A stretch of 64,000 nt of DNA from Acidobacteriota bacterium (GTDB taxonomy: Bacteria > Acidobacteriota > Vicinamibacteria > Vicinamibacterales > JAKQTR01), in NCBI GenBank assembly GCA_029562975.1, contig JAKQTR010000041.1, positions 186,001 through 250,000 on the forward strand. The letters are read 5' to 3'. Below, in pieces: positions 26,506 through 34,150 of this stretch. A program made the position numbers and the translations under genes. The first letter of the stretch is position 1; every line of letters begins with the position of its first letter. The notes below the pieces were generated by a model, which did not search any database, was not told the DNA's origin, and saw nothing but the letters and a program-made list of their open reading frames with translations.

Positions 26506-27216
26506 CTACAGCGTCTTCTGGCCCTGGGCGGCCTGCTGGGCCGCACGCTTCGCTTTGAGCTCGGCCAGCCGGGCCCGGGCCTGCACCTCGCCCGCCTGGT
26601 TCCGCAGCGCGTCCAGCCGCGCGTCGAGCGACGACTCGGACAGCTCGCGCCCGAGGTTCGCCTCCGCGATCGTCGTCCTGATGTGCTCGCGCACGTTGTC
26701 GAGGGCCTTGACCTCGGCGTCCACCGACAGCCCGTCGAGCTGCTCCTGGATCTTGAGGCGCGCCTGGGCCGAGTGCATCTTGGCCAGCATCGAGTCGCGC
26801 TCCGCCTTCAGCTTCTTGATCTCGGCCTGGACCGTCAGCAGGGAGTTCTTGGCCGAGTCCGCGTCCTTCTGCGCCAGCTGCACGTCGGCCTGCAGCTCCG
26901 CCAGCTCCTTCTCCAGCTCGTTCTTCTTCTGGAGCAGCACGACGGCCAGGTCGTCCTGGTTCGTGTCGAGGGCGGCCGCCAGCTGGCCGTCCACCTCGGC
27001 CAGCTCGGCCTTCGCCTTCTGGTTGCGCTGGTCGATGTCCTCGCGCCGCCGGATGATGGCCGCCGTGGCCGTCTTCAGCTTCGTGTACTTCGCGATCATC
27101 GAGTTGATCGCGTTCTCGTAGGCTATCTCCGGGTGCTGCTTTTCGACGTCCGAGATCCACAGCGACAGGAAGCCCCGCCACAGGTTGCCCAGGCGCGCGA
27201 AGAACCCTCCAGCCAT
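26506..27216 (-). CDS. PspA/IM30-like coiled-coil protein
   Basis: 236 residues, almost entirely heptad-rich helix. The N-terminus has an amphipathic start ([34 protein letters not shown]), resembling the PspA/Vipp1 membrane-binding helix and early alpha-hairpin. The long hairpin ([20 protein letters not shown]) and A/Q-rich tail fit the family. PspA proteins are ESCRT-III relatives that polymerise on stressed inner membranes. Typical PspA has the helix order alpha0 to alpha6; this one is a normal length but the identity is by pattern only. A strong AAGGAGAGG box precedes the ATG. It follows the first gene by 4 nt. Confidence 0.8.
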   Translation of the reverse strand: MAGGFFARLGNLWRGFLSLWISDVEKQHPEIAYENAINSMIAKYTKLKTATAAIIRRREDIDQRNQKAKAELAEVDGQLAAALDTNQDDLAVVLLQKKNELEKELAELQADVQLAQKDADSAKNSLLTVQAEIKKLKAERDSMLAKMHSAQARLKIQEQLDGLSVDAEVKALDNVREHIRTTIAEANLGRELSESSLDARLDALRNQAGEVQARARLAELKAKRAAQQAAQGQKTL

Positions 27217-27220
27217 GCCG

Positions 27221-27865
27221 TCACCTCTCCTTGGGAGAACCGGGCTCGGCCGTTCCGCCGCCGGAGCCCTGCGCGGACGCGGCGTGCACCACGCGCGCCA
27301 CCTCTTCCTGACCGAAGAACTCCAGGATCTGCTGGATGCCCAGCTTCTTCTCGTTGCAGGCCTTCGTCACCGCCTGCTGCTCCTGCACCCGCTGGTCCAT
27401 CACCGTCCGGATCCGCCGGATCTCGTCCTCGAACTTCGCGATGCGCTCGGCCGACTCCGCCAGCAGCGCCTGGGTCTCGGCCGCCCCAGTCCGGATGTAG
27501 CCTTCGAGCGCGCGGATCTCGGCCACGCCGCTCTCGATGATCTTGTCGATGTCCACGCCGAACGCGGTGAGCGCCGCCTCGACGATCTGCCTCTTGACCG
27601 CCGCCGGCGTCTCGGCCGGCAGGCTGGACACAAGTTCCTGCGCTTTCGACACGCGGCCGATCTGATCCGCGTCCAGGCCCGCGGCTTCGAAGACCGCGCC
27701 GAAGTCCACCTGGCCGCCCAGGGCGGCCGGCGGGTCCTTGACGAACACCGGCGGCATAGGCGCCGCCCCGCTGCCGGAGGCCGCGGCATCCTCTCGCCGC
27801 TCTCCGTCCTCCGACACGACGAACCATCCGAGGACCGTCGCGGCCCAGCTCTTCTTGTCGCTCAT
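27221..27865 (-). CDS. Coiled-coil protein of unknown function, first gene of the PspA operon
   Basis: 214 residues. A short N-terminus ([21 protein letters not shown]) with one hydrophobic patch, a disordered linker, a helical core ([25 protein letters not shown]) and a C-terminal coiled coil ([20 protein letters not shown]) ending in an FFGQEE segment. There is no signal peptide and no catalytic motif. Position at the head of the operon, with a promoter 73 nt upstream, suggests a partner or regulator of the PspA-like protein encoded 4 nt downstream. I do not recognise the family. Confidence 0.78.
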   Translation of the reverse strand: MSDKKSWAATVLGWFVVSEDGERREDAAASGSGAAPMPPVFVKDPPAALGGQVDFGAVFEAAGLDADQIGRVSKAQELVSSLPAETPAAVKRQIVEAALTAFGVDIDKIIESGVAEIRALEGYIRTGAAETQALLAESAERIAKFEDEIRRIRTVMDQRVQEQQAVTKACNEKKLGIQQILEFFGQEEVARVVHAASAQGSGGGTAEPGSPKER

Positions 27866-27937
27866 CTCGGCTCGCTCCGGCGCCTCATGCGCCGACCCGG
27901 TGATGCGGGGGAGACGCTCCCACGCTATTGGGACGGA

Positions 27938-27966
27938 ATTGTACGACTGCGGCGCTCCGGCGGCAA
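27938..27966 (-). promoter_or_regulatory. Sigma70-type promoter for the PspA/ABC operon
   Basis: Read on the minus strand, TTGCCG (27961-27966) is followed by a 17-nt spacer and TACAAT (27938-27943). That places transcription initiation about 65 nt upstream of the first gene's ATG (27865). The spacing and -10 match are unusually good for this GC-rich segment. No sigma54 (GG-N10-GC) element, typical of enterobacterial psp operons, was recognised. Confidence 0.55.
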
Positions 27967-28203
27967 ATGGGGGCTCTCTCCAGGGGCCAGGGGTTGGGCG
28001 CTAGGTGCTCGTGGGACTGGGCGAGGACAAGAGCGGTTCGCGGCACGCCGTGCCGCCGCCCACACTCAGGAACCCCGCCGGGTAGCGGGTGACACCGGTC
28101 GGGGGCCCCCCGGCCGGCCGCAGCGCGACTCCCGTGACAAGTGCTGTGCGCGCGAGCACGGGCGGGGGTGACCGGTGGCAGGGCCCGCGAGCCGGCGGCC
28201 CCG
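27967..28203. other. Intergenic stretch without recognised gene
   Basis: Together with the promoter this forms the 338-nt gap between the PspA operon and the DUF6599 gene. It starts with a G-rich simple stretch (around 27978-28025, containing CAGGGGCCAGGGG and GGGCGCTAGG). A related sequence recurs around 29196-29227, at the DUF362 gene 3' end. Downstream it is GC-rich with no convincing open frame, RNA gene or terminator. Confidence 0.5.
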
Positions 28204-29100
28204 TCAGGCGGGCGGCTTGGCAAGGTGGAGCCGCACCTCGAGGCGATTGCCCGCCACCGAGGCCACGCCGTACTTCTTGTCGTAGTCCACGAACACCAGC
28301 CTGGTGTCGGTCGAGCTGGACGGCTTCAGGTAGGGGTCGAGGTTCGACGTCAGGTGCTTGAACGCCGAGGAGGCCGCTGCCGGCGTCGGGTACTCCGCGA
28401 CCACCAGCGAGTACGCGCCGCCCGCGTCCTTGTAGTCGCCCGCCGCGGCGGTGAGCTTTCCGCCGAGGCGCAGGATGTCGCCGTCGCCGAGCGTGTAGAC
28501 CGCCTGCAGGCCGACCGGCCCGCGGAACAGCCGCGCCGAGCCTGCCACGAGGCCCGATTTCGGGAGCAGCGCGAGGGCGGCGATCGGCGCGTCGGCCGGC
28601 AGTCTGGCGGCGACGGCCTGCGCGGCCTTCACGAGGTTCGGCGCGTTGGCCGCGCCGCCGGCCGAGTTGTTGACCTGCACGTAGTAGCGGTGTTTCTGCA
28701 GCAGGATCTGATGACGGCTCGCCGTGTGCCGGGCCTTCACGGCCGGGTCCGGTGTCTCCTTCCCGCACCGGGCGATGTAGATGCCGTGCGCGGCCGTCGG
28801 GTCGGACATCCGGTAGAGGTCGATGGTGATCTCGTGCGCCCCGTCCTTGTACCTCTGCACGGTCAGCTGCTCGAACCCGATCTCCAGGAAGGCCTCCGCG
28901 CCGCCGTCGATGTGGCCGTAGAGATCCGCGCTCGTGAACACCCTGAGCGGGCCGACGGCCTTGAAGCCGCCCGCGAACGCGTCGGCCGGCATGAGCCCCG
29001 CGTCTCCGGCCGGCCGCTGCGCGACAGCCGCCCCCGACGCCGCCACGATGAGCGCGGCTGCCGTCAACGCCGTCCGAACCCACTTGCGTCGTGACCTCAT
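28204..29100 (-). CDS. DUF6599 family secreted protein
   Basis: 298 residues with a signal peptide (LTAAALIVAASGAAVAQ). The conserved family segment is DLYGHIDGGAEAFLEIGFEQ followed by LTVQRYKDGAHEITIDLYRM and GIYIA. The rest is beta-rich with a conserved YVQVNN. The function of DUF6599 is not known. It is the third gene behind a polyferredoxin and a Tat-exported DUF362 protein, a grouping that suggests an envelope redox process (inference). No promoter is seen in the 94-nt gap upstream, which contains the decamer repeat array. Confidence 0.85.
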   Translation of the reverse strand: MRSRRKWVRTALTAAALIVAASGAAVAQRPAGDAGLMPADAFAGGFKAVGPLRVFTSADLYGHIDGGAEAFLEIGFEQLTVQRYKDGAHEITIDLYRMSDPTAAHGIYIARCGKETPDPAVKARHTASRHQILLQKHRYYVQVNNSAGGAANAPNLVKAAQAVAARLPADAPIAALALLPKSGLVAGSARLFRGPVGLQAVYTLGDGDILRLGGKLTAAAGDYKDAGGAYSLVVAEYPTPAAASSAFKHLTSNLDPYLKPSSSTDTRLVFVDYDKKYGVASVAGNRLEVRLHLAKPPA

Positions 29101-29123
29101 CGCTCCCTGTCCCTCTGCTCGTT

Positions 29124-29168
29124 GCGTCCCGGCTCGTCCCGGCGCGTCCCGGCTCGTCCCGGCTCGTC
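29124..29168. repeat. Decameric tandem repeat, consensus GGCTCGTCCC
   Basis: About four and a half consecutive decamers (CGTCCC GGCTCGTCCC GG...) run through the gap between the DUF6599 and DUF362 genes, with single-base differences such as GGCGCGTCCC. The array is short and imperfect, and it is non-coding unless the upstream gene has a different end. Confidence 0.8.
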
Positions 29169-29194
29169 GGGGCCCGGGCGCGGCACACCAGCGC

Positions 29195-30448
29195 CTAGCG
29201 CCCGGCCCAGCTCCCAGTCTCCGGCCCCTGAACCCTGACGTAGTCGATCTTCTCCGGATTCGCGACGCCGAGGCCCAGCCGCTCCGCGTAGTGCAGGTAC
29301 TCGGTGAACCGGGGGTGCTCGTTCACCGCGATGCCCATCTCCTTGCGCTTCGCCATCAGCTGCCGGTGGCAGCACATGTCGAGGGCAAACGGATCCGTCG
29401 CGAAGTACAGCGAGTGGTTGGGGTAGACGAACTGCGCGTTCTTGTCGGGCCCGCCGTCGTACTGTCCCCGCAGGCCGTCGATCACGTTCAGGACCAGCTT
29501 CTCGCGGATGGTGGGCGCCGCCAGCACTTCCGCGCAGACGGTGAAGAAGAGCGGCGCGTGCAGCCGCCCCGTGTTGCACACGGCCCCGTATCCCAGGTTC
29601 TTCGTCGCCATCGAGATGCCGGCGCCGGTGTTCTTGTAGGCCGCGAGGTTGACCAGGCGCGTGACGTCCTTCGTCAGCAGCTTGCCGAAGTACGAGTACT
29701 CTCCGTTGAACACGTGCTGGTTCAGGTAGAACTCGTCGTCCTTGTAGCCCCGCACGTTCCTGCCGACGATGCCCTTCGCGAAGTAGTAAGCATCCTTGTC
29801 GAACCGGTCGGTGCTGACGTGGTTCCCCGCGGCGTCCCTCCAGCCGTTGCCGGTTTCGTCCATCGTCTGCAGGCCCTCGATGCGGACGCCCTTCGGGAAA
29901 CGGTCCGGCGTGTAGCCCGCCTCCTTCAGCATGTAGTCGAAGCGGTCCCAGATGACGATCCGGCCGGCGGGGACCTTGTTGTCCATCAGCCACTGCACCA
30001 CCGCCTGAGCCAGTTCGACTTTCGTGTGGATGAGCGGCGGCCCCACCGGGTTGACCTTGATGCCGACGACGTCGCCGGGTTCGAAGAGCAAGGCGAAGCT
30101 CTGCGACATGTCCTTGCCGGTGAGCGTCCGCACGCCCCGCTCGAACATCTCGGCGACGACCTTGCCGTCGACCGCATCGTCGGCAAGCGACCGGGCGTCC
30201 TTCACCTCGACCACACGGCCCGGGAACGGCCCCGGCAGCGCGTGCTTGCCCTTCGGGACCTTCATGAAGTCATTGATGTTCGTTTCCGGTGCGGATGGCG
30301 GCGTGCGGTCCTGGCCGCCGTCGGCGAAGGACGGCACGCCGAGGACGATGCCCCCGACGACGGCGGAGGCGGCGCCGGCCCTCACGAACTCGCGGCGCGT
30401 GACCTCGGAGGACGTCGGCATCGGCTGGTAGCGGCGGGGCTTCTGCAT
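29195..30448 (-). CDS. DUF362 domain protein with Tat signal
   Basis: 417 residues. The N-terminus carries a twin-arginine signal (TRREFVRAGAASAVVGG), so it folds before export, probably with a cofactor. The DUF362 core includes FERGVRTLTG, VGIKVNPVGP, LMDNKVPAGRIVIWDR, VNLAAYKNTGAGISMATKNLGY and FATDPFALDMCCHRQL. DUF362 proteins are associated with iron-sulfur or redox proteins but lack an established activity. The start codon overlaps the stop of the polyferredoxin gene (ATGA). The last dozen residues (VQGPETGSWAGR) are encoded by a G-rich simple sequence like that at 27978-28025, so the native C-terminus may have been altered by repeat insertion. Confidence 0.88.
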   Translation of the reverse strand: MQKPRRYQPMPTSSEVTRREFVRAGAASAVVGGIVLGVPSFADGGQDRTPPSAPETNINDFMKVPKGKHALPGPFPGRVVEVKDARSLADDAVDGKVVAEMFERGVRTLTGKDMSQSFALLFEPGDVVGIKVNPVGPPLIHTKVELAQAVVQWLMDNKVPAGRIVIWDRFDYMLKEAGYTPDRFPKGVRIEGLQTMDETGNGWRDAAGNHVSTDRFDKDAYYFAKGIVGRNVRGYKDDEFYLNQHVFNGEYSYFGKLLTKDVTRLVNLAAYKNTGAGISMATKNLGYGAVCNTGRLHAPLFFTVCAEVLAAPTIREKLVLNVIDGLRGQYDGGPDKNAQFVYPNHSLYFATDPFALDMCCHRQLMAKRKEMGIAVNEHPRFTEYLHYAERLGLGVANPEKIDYVRVQGPETGSWAGR

Positions 30449-32280
30449 CACGACCTCGAGGGCTGCCGGTTCTCCGGGAGCAGGAACTGGTTCGCGCGCG
30501 AGCGCGTCTCGCCGGCGCTGGTGACGTAGACGGCCGGGCTGCCCTTGATGGGGCAGGCGTACTCGCACGCGCCGCAGCCCGTGCAGAGCGTCGGATCGAT
30601 ATACGGCTGCCTCACGCTCTTCGTTCCGCCGTCGCGTCCGGGGACGTCCGCCGGGACGAGGTGGATGGCCTTGGGCGAGGTCGGGCACCACTCCTCGCAG
30701 ACGATGCACTCGGTCGCCATCGCCCACGGGAGGCAGCGCCCGCGATCGTAGAAGGCCGTGCCGATGCGGATCGGGTGTCCGCCGGCCGCGGGTCCGGACG
30801 ACGCCTGCGCATTGGTCTCGGGCGCGTCTGCGGATCGGGAGTCGGCGTGCGGCGACGCTGCGTTCTCCGTGCCGGCATCCGGCGTCGGTGCGGTGGCCGC
30901 CGCGTTGGCTTGACCCCGTGCTCCCCGAGTCCCGAGTCCCGAATCCCGAGTCCCGGTCTTCTCCGCCACCGTGATCTCCCAGATCGCGCCGGTGGGGCAG
31001 ACCTGCGAGCAGAGGACGCAGTTCGGCTCGCAGTAGCCGATGCGCGGCACGAGGATCGGCGTCCAGAGGCCCTCGACGCCGCCCTCGAAGGCGGCGGGAT
31101 GCAGCGCGTTCGTGGGGCACACCTTCATGCAGTCGCCGCAGCGGATGCACCGATCGAGGAAGTGGGGCTCGTCGAGGGAGCCCGGAGGGCGGATGAGGAA
31201 GGCGCCGGCGGGCGTCCTGACGCCCGGGCCGGAGCGCACGAGCGGCACCATCGCGGCCCCCGCGGCGGCCGCCGTGATCAGCGCGCGGCGCCTGAGGTCG
31301 GGCGTCTCGCGCGTGTGCCGGGCCGGCGAGGCCGACGTGGACCAGGCGAAGCGGATGCCGCCGGTCGGGCAATCGTGCGCGCAGTTCAGGCAGAGGTGGC
31401 ATTCCGCCTTGCGCCAGGGCGCGCCCGGAATCGGGTCGTCGCCGCCCTGGCAGTGGAGCAGGCAGCGCCGGCAGTTGTCGCACTTCTCGTCGTCCTTGCG
31501 CATCTGCACCAGCGACCAGCGCGAGCAGACGCCCAGCAGGGCGCCGAGCGGGCAGATCGCGCGGCACCAGAAGCGCGTCACGCGCGAGTTGAGCGCGACG
31601 ACGAACACGAAGAGCGCGCCGACGAGGAACGCCTGGTGGAAGTGCGGCTGCCGGAAGCTCAGGACCGTCGCATTCAGGACCGCGGCCGCGCCGTTCACGA
31701 CAGCCTTGGCGCCGCCGAGCGGCCACCCGTACGCCGTGTCGATGAGGGCGCGGAGGGCCGCGTTGAAGGCCGGCAGCACGGCCACGGACATCGAGCGCAC
31801 GAGGAACGAGATCGGATCCAGCAGCAGGCTCGCCACCGAGCCGAGAACCGCCATGGCGAGCACCGCCGCGAGCAGGTAGTACTTCGCCGCCTGCCACCGC
31901 TTGTAGCGGTTCGACTCGATGAGTTTCGGCCCTCGTTTCGCCTCCGACTTCAGGCTGCTGACGAAGTGGTGCAGCGATCCGAGCGGGCAGATCCAGCCGC
32001 AGAAGGCCCGGCCGACCAGGATCGCGAGCAGCAGGAAGGGCAGCGCCCACAGGAGGCTCCGGTAGAGCGTCCCCGTCGAGAGCGCCGTCGCGATGGCGAC
32101 GAGGGGATCCGCCTCCAGGAACCAGCCGACGGGCCACGGGATGCGCACGTCGAGCGACGCCGACCTGATGGAGCCGGGGAACTCCGTGCGGAGCAGCAGA
32201 AAGAGGAAGAGGCCGAAGAAGAAGAGCTGCGAGGCCAGGCGGAGGCGCCGCAGCGTCGCGTGTCGCATGTCGGCGCCCAT
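30448..32280 (-). CDS. Membrane polyferredoxin, NapH/YccM-like, with multiple 4Fe-4S clusters
   Basis: About 610 residues. The N-terminal third has transmembrane helices (LFFFGLFLFLLL; LLWALPFLLLAILVG; YYLLAAVLAMAVLG; FLVGALFVFVVAL) with the NapH-type cysteine turns FCGWICPLG (93-101) and FWCRAICPLG (237-246). The C-terminal part has ferredoxin motifs: CDNCRRCLLHC, CHLCLNCAHDC, CIRCGDCMKVC, CVLCSQVC, CIVCEEWC and CTGCGACEYAC. Such proteins carry electrons across or along the membrane to exported redox enzymes. A poorly conserved Ala/Ser linker about residues 441-500 contains a heptameric DNA repeat. The ATG at 32280 is preferred; MRHATL at 32268 is the alternative. Cotranscribed with DUF362 and DUF6599. 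Confidence 0.92.
   Translation of the reverse strand: MGADMRHATLRRLRLASQLFFFGLFLFLLLRTEFPGSIRSASLDVRIPWPVGWFLEADPLVAIATALSTGTLYRSLLWALPFLLLAILVGRAFCGWICPLGSLHHFVSSLKSEAKRGPKLIESNRYKRWQAAKYYLLAAVLAMAVLGSVASLLLDPISFLVRSMSVAVLPAFNAALRALIDTAYGWPLGGAKAVVNGAAAVLNATVLSFRQPHFHQAFLVGALFVFVVALNSRVTRFWCRAICPLGALLGVCSRWSLVQMRKDDEKCDNCRRCLLHCQGGDDPIPGAPWRKAECHLCLNCAHDCPTGGIRFAWSTSASPARHTRETPDLRRRALITAAAAGAAMVPLVRSGPGVRTPAGAFLIRPPGSLDEPHFLDRCIRCGDCMKVCPTNALHPAAFEGGVEGLWTPILVPRIGYCEPNCVLCSQVCPTGAIWEITVAEKTGTRDSGLGTRGARGQANAAATAPTPDAGTENAASPHADSRSADAPETNAQASSGPAAGGHPIRIGTAFYDRGRCLPWAMATECIVCEEWCPTSPKAIHLVPADVPGRDGGTKSVRQPYIDPTLCTGCGACEYACPIKGSPAVYVTSAGETRSRANQFLLPENRQPSRS
30924..30955. repeat. Heptameric tandem repeat, CCCGAGT, inside a coding sequence
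   Basis: Four consecutive CCCGAGT-type heptamers (one reads CCCGAAT) lie in the variable linker of the polyferredoxin gene. They encode TRDSGLGTR-type residues on the minus strand. The reading frame is maintained through the array, but the heptamer period means that changes in copy number would normally shift the frame. Confidence 0.8.
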
Positions 32281-32431
32281 GATACCGCATGAGGCCCCCG
32301 TCCCCGGGCGGCGGCGTATCAATCGCGCCACAGGCCGTGGCAGCCGGTGGTGCCGCCGGGCGCCGTGGTGAGGTACGCTAGAAGCCGGGAGGCCCGGCTT
32401 GCGAGCACGCGGCGGGCTGGTGGTGCGACCC

Positions 32432-33067
32432 ATGAGCCTGATCGCCGTTAGGGCGAGCATACCGGTGGCGGACGAGGATCTGGTTCCGCCTCCTGACTTG
32501 TTCACGTATCACAGCGTGCTGCACGGCCAGCCGCACGTGGCCCGCGTGCTGGTCCACGCGTTCCGCCTGATCGCGGCGACCGGGTTCGTCGACGAGACCC
32601 CTCGCCTGTGGGCGGCGGTGTACCTGCACGACCTCGCGCGAACCAGCGACGGGCTGTGCCCGGGCCATGGCGCGGACGCCTGGGCCAGGCTCGCGACGCT
32701 GCCCGCCGTGCAGGAGTTGTTCGCGCAGGGCGGCGTCCGGCCGGAGGACTATCCGGCCATCGAGGCCGCGGTCAGCTTGCACAGCCGAGGCGAGGCCAGG
32801 GCGGGAACGCCCGAGGCCCGCCTGACGAAGCTCCTGAAGGACGCCGACGGGCTCGACCGCGTTCGATTCGGGGATCTCGACCCGGATTACCTGCGCCACC
32901 CCGAAGCCCGCGGCATGATCCGCTACGCCCAGCGGCTCTGGGGCGAGACGGTCCACAAGCTGCCCGTCGGCCCGGGTTACTTCGCCCGCCTCTGGCCGGA
33001 GGCGCGGCGGCTCGCGGCGCTCGTGCCCGACCTCAAGAAGCCTGCTTCGAGCAAGGGGCGCGAATAG
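32432..33067 (+). CDS. HD domain phosphohydrolase
   Basis: 211 residues. The HD-domain metal ligands are visible: His in LHGQPHVARV, the His-Asp pair in VYLHDLART, and downstream DADGLDRVRF. Other features are a SLHSRGE segment and a conserved IRYAQRLWGE helix. HD proteins hydrolyse phosphoesters such as nucleotides or ppGpp; the substrate is not predictable here. The ATG at 32432 follows a GTGCGACC stretch without a clear RBS, so the start is somewhat uncertain; an in-frame alternative lies at 32399. It is divergent from the polyferredoxin gene. Confidence 0.82.
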   Translation: MSLIAVRASIPVADEDLVPPPDLFTYHSVLHGQPHVARVLVHAFRLIAATGFVDETPRLWAAVYLHDLARTSDGLCPGHGADAWARLATLPAVQELFAQGGVRPEDYPAIEAAVSLHSRGEARAGTPEARLTKLLKDADGLDRVRFGDLDPDYLRHPEARGMIRYAQRLWGETVHKLPVGPGYFARLWPEARRLAALVPDLKKPASSKGRE

Positions 33068-33091
33068 CCGCTCGCCAGTCGCCGGGTGCGA

Positions 33092-34018
33092 TCAGGTGTC
33101 CGTCCGTTCGGGAGCCCCAGTCGCAGTTGGCGGGCCGGCCGGCTCGTCCTCGCCGCTCCTGCCCGCCATCACGCGGACCGTGTTCAGGTGCAGCCGCTCG
33201 GACACGCCGGCGCTGTAGCCGCCGGCGAGGTTGACGACGAGCGGAATGCCGCGCCGCCGCACGTGTCCGATCACGAAGGCGTCCCGCCACGTGAGGAACG
33301 CCTCGCTCACCCCGTCGAGGCCGCCGATCGGATCGTGTTCGAAGGGATCCATGCCCGCCTGGTACTGCACCAGGTCCGGGTGGAGGCGGTCGAGAAACGC
33401 GGGCAGGCGCTGGAGCGCCTCACGGTAGCTTTCCGCGTCGCCGACGATGAGGTACTCGATGCGGTCGCCGCTCGAGACGTCCGCCCACCGGCTTCCCGCG
33501 ATGTCGAAGAGCGCCACGCCCGGATTGCCGGCCTCGAGTTCGTATGTGCCATCGCCCTGATGCACGTCCAGATCGACGATCGCCACGAGCCGGAGCCCCT
33601 CCCGCAGCACCGCCCGCGCGGCGCCAGACAGGAAGTTGAACGTGCAGAAGCCCGAGCCCTCGGCGGGGCCGGCGTGGTGCGCGCCGGACACCGGATGCAG
33701 GACGAGGCCCGCGGCCCCGGCGAGGCGGCAGGCGGCGGTGTGGCCGTTCCAGATTCGCGCGACCGCGTCGGCCTGCGCCATGGACCAGCGAAAGCCCTGC
33801 GATTCCGCGAGGCGCCTCGGAGAACCCGTCCGGACCGCTTCCACGTAGGCCCGGTCGTGGACCGTGGCGATGTTCGCCCACGTGGCGTCGGCATCGAACG
33901 GGGCATGCCGGACCTCGACCAGGCCCTCCGCCCGCGCCAGGCGCATCACGGCGGCCTGCTTGCTCGTCGAGTTCGTGGGCGCGGCGTCCGTGCAGTACCG
34001 GTCGTCCCAGATCGTCAC
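33092..34018 (-). CDS. Histone deacetylase-like hydrolase
   Basis: 308 residues of the arginase/HDAC fold, family of acetoin utilisation protein AcuC, acetylpolyamine amidohydrolase and class II HDAC. The catalytic elements are GAHHAG (His114-His115), GFCTFN, the zinc site in DLDVHQGDGT (Asp151, His153), AGMDP (Asp224) and AGGYS (Tyr268). It is a zinc-dependent deacetylase; natural substrates (proteins, polyamines or small acyl compounds) are undetermined. It ends 24 nt from the convergent HD gene and lies 132 nt downstream of the GH-like gene on the same strand. Confidence 0.93.
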   Translation of the reverse strand: MTIWDDRYCTDAAPTNSTSKQAAVMRLARAEGLVEVRHAPFDADATWANIATVHDRAYVEAVRTGSPRRLAESQGFRWSMAQADAVARIWNGHTAACRLAGAAGLVLHPVSGAHHAGPAEGSGFCTFNFLSGAARAVLREGLRLVAIVDLDVHQGDGTYELEAGNPGVALFDIAGSRWADVSSGDRIEYLIVGDAESYREALQRLPAFLDRLHPDLVQYQAGMDPFEHDPIGGLDGVSEAFLTWRDAFVIGHVRRRGIPLVVNLAGGYSAGVSERLHLNTVRVMAGRSGEDEPAGPPTATGAPERTDT

Positions 34019-34150
34019 GACTTGTGTGTGGCTCGCGGCGGACCTCCCGGTTTCGAGCGGGGGCCCTCGCCCCCGTCAGGTCCATTATCCGATGCCGCTG
34101 CGACAGGGCGGGTCAAAGGCCGTGTCCTCGTGCCGCCGGGCGCAGCTCCG

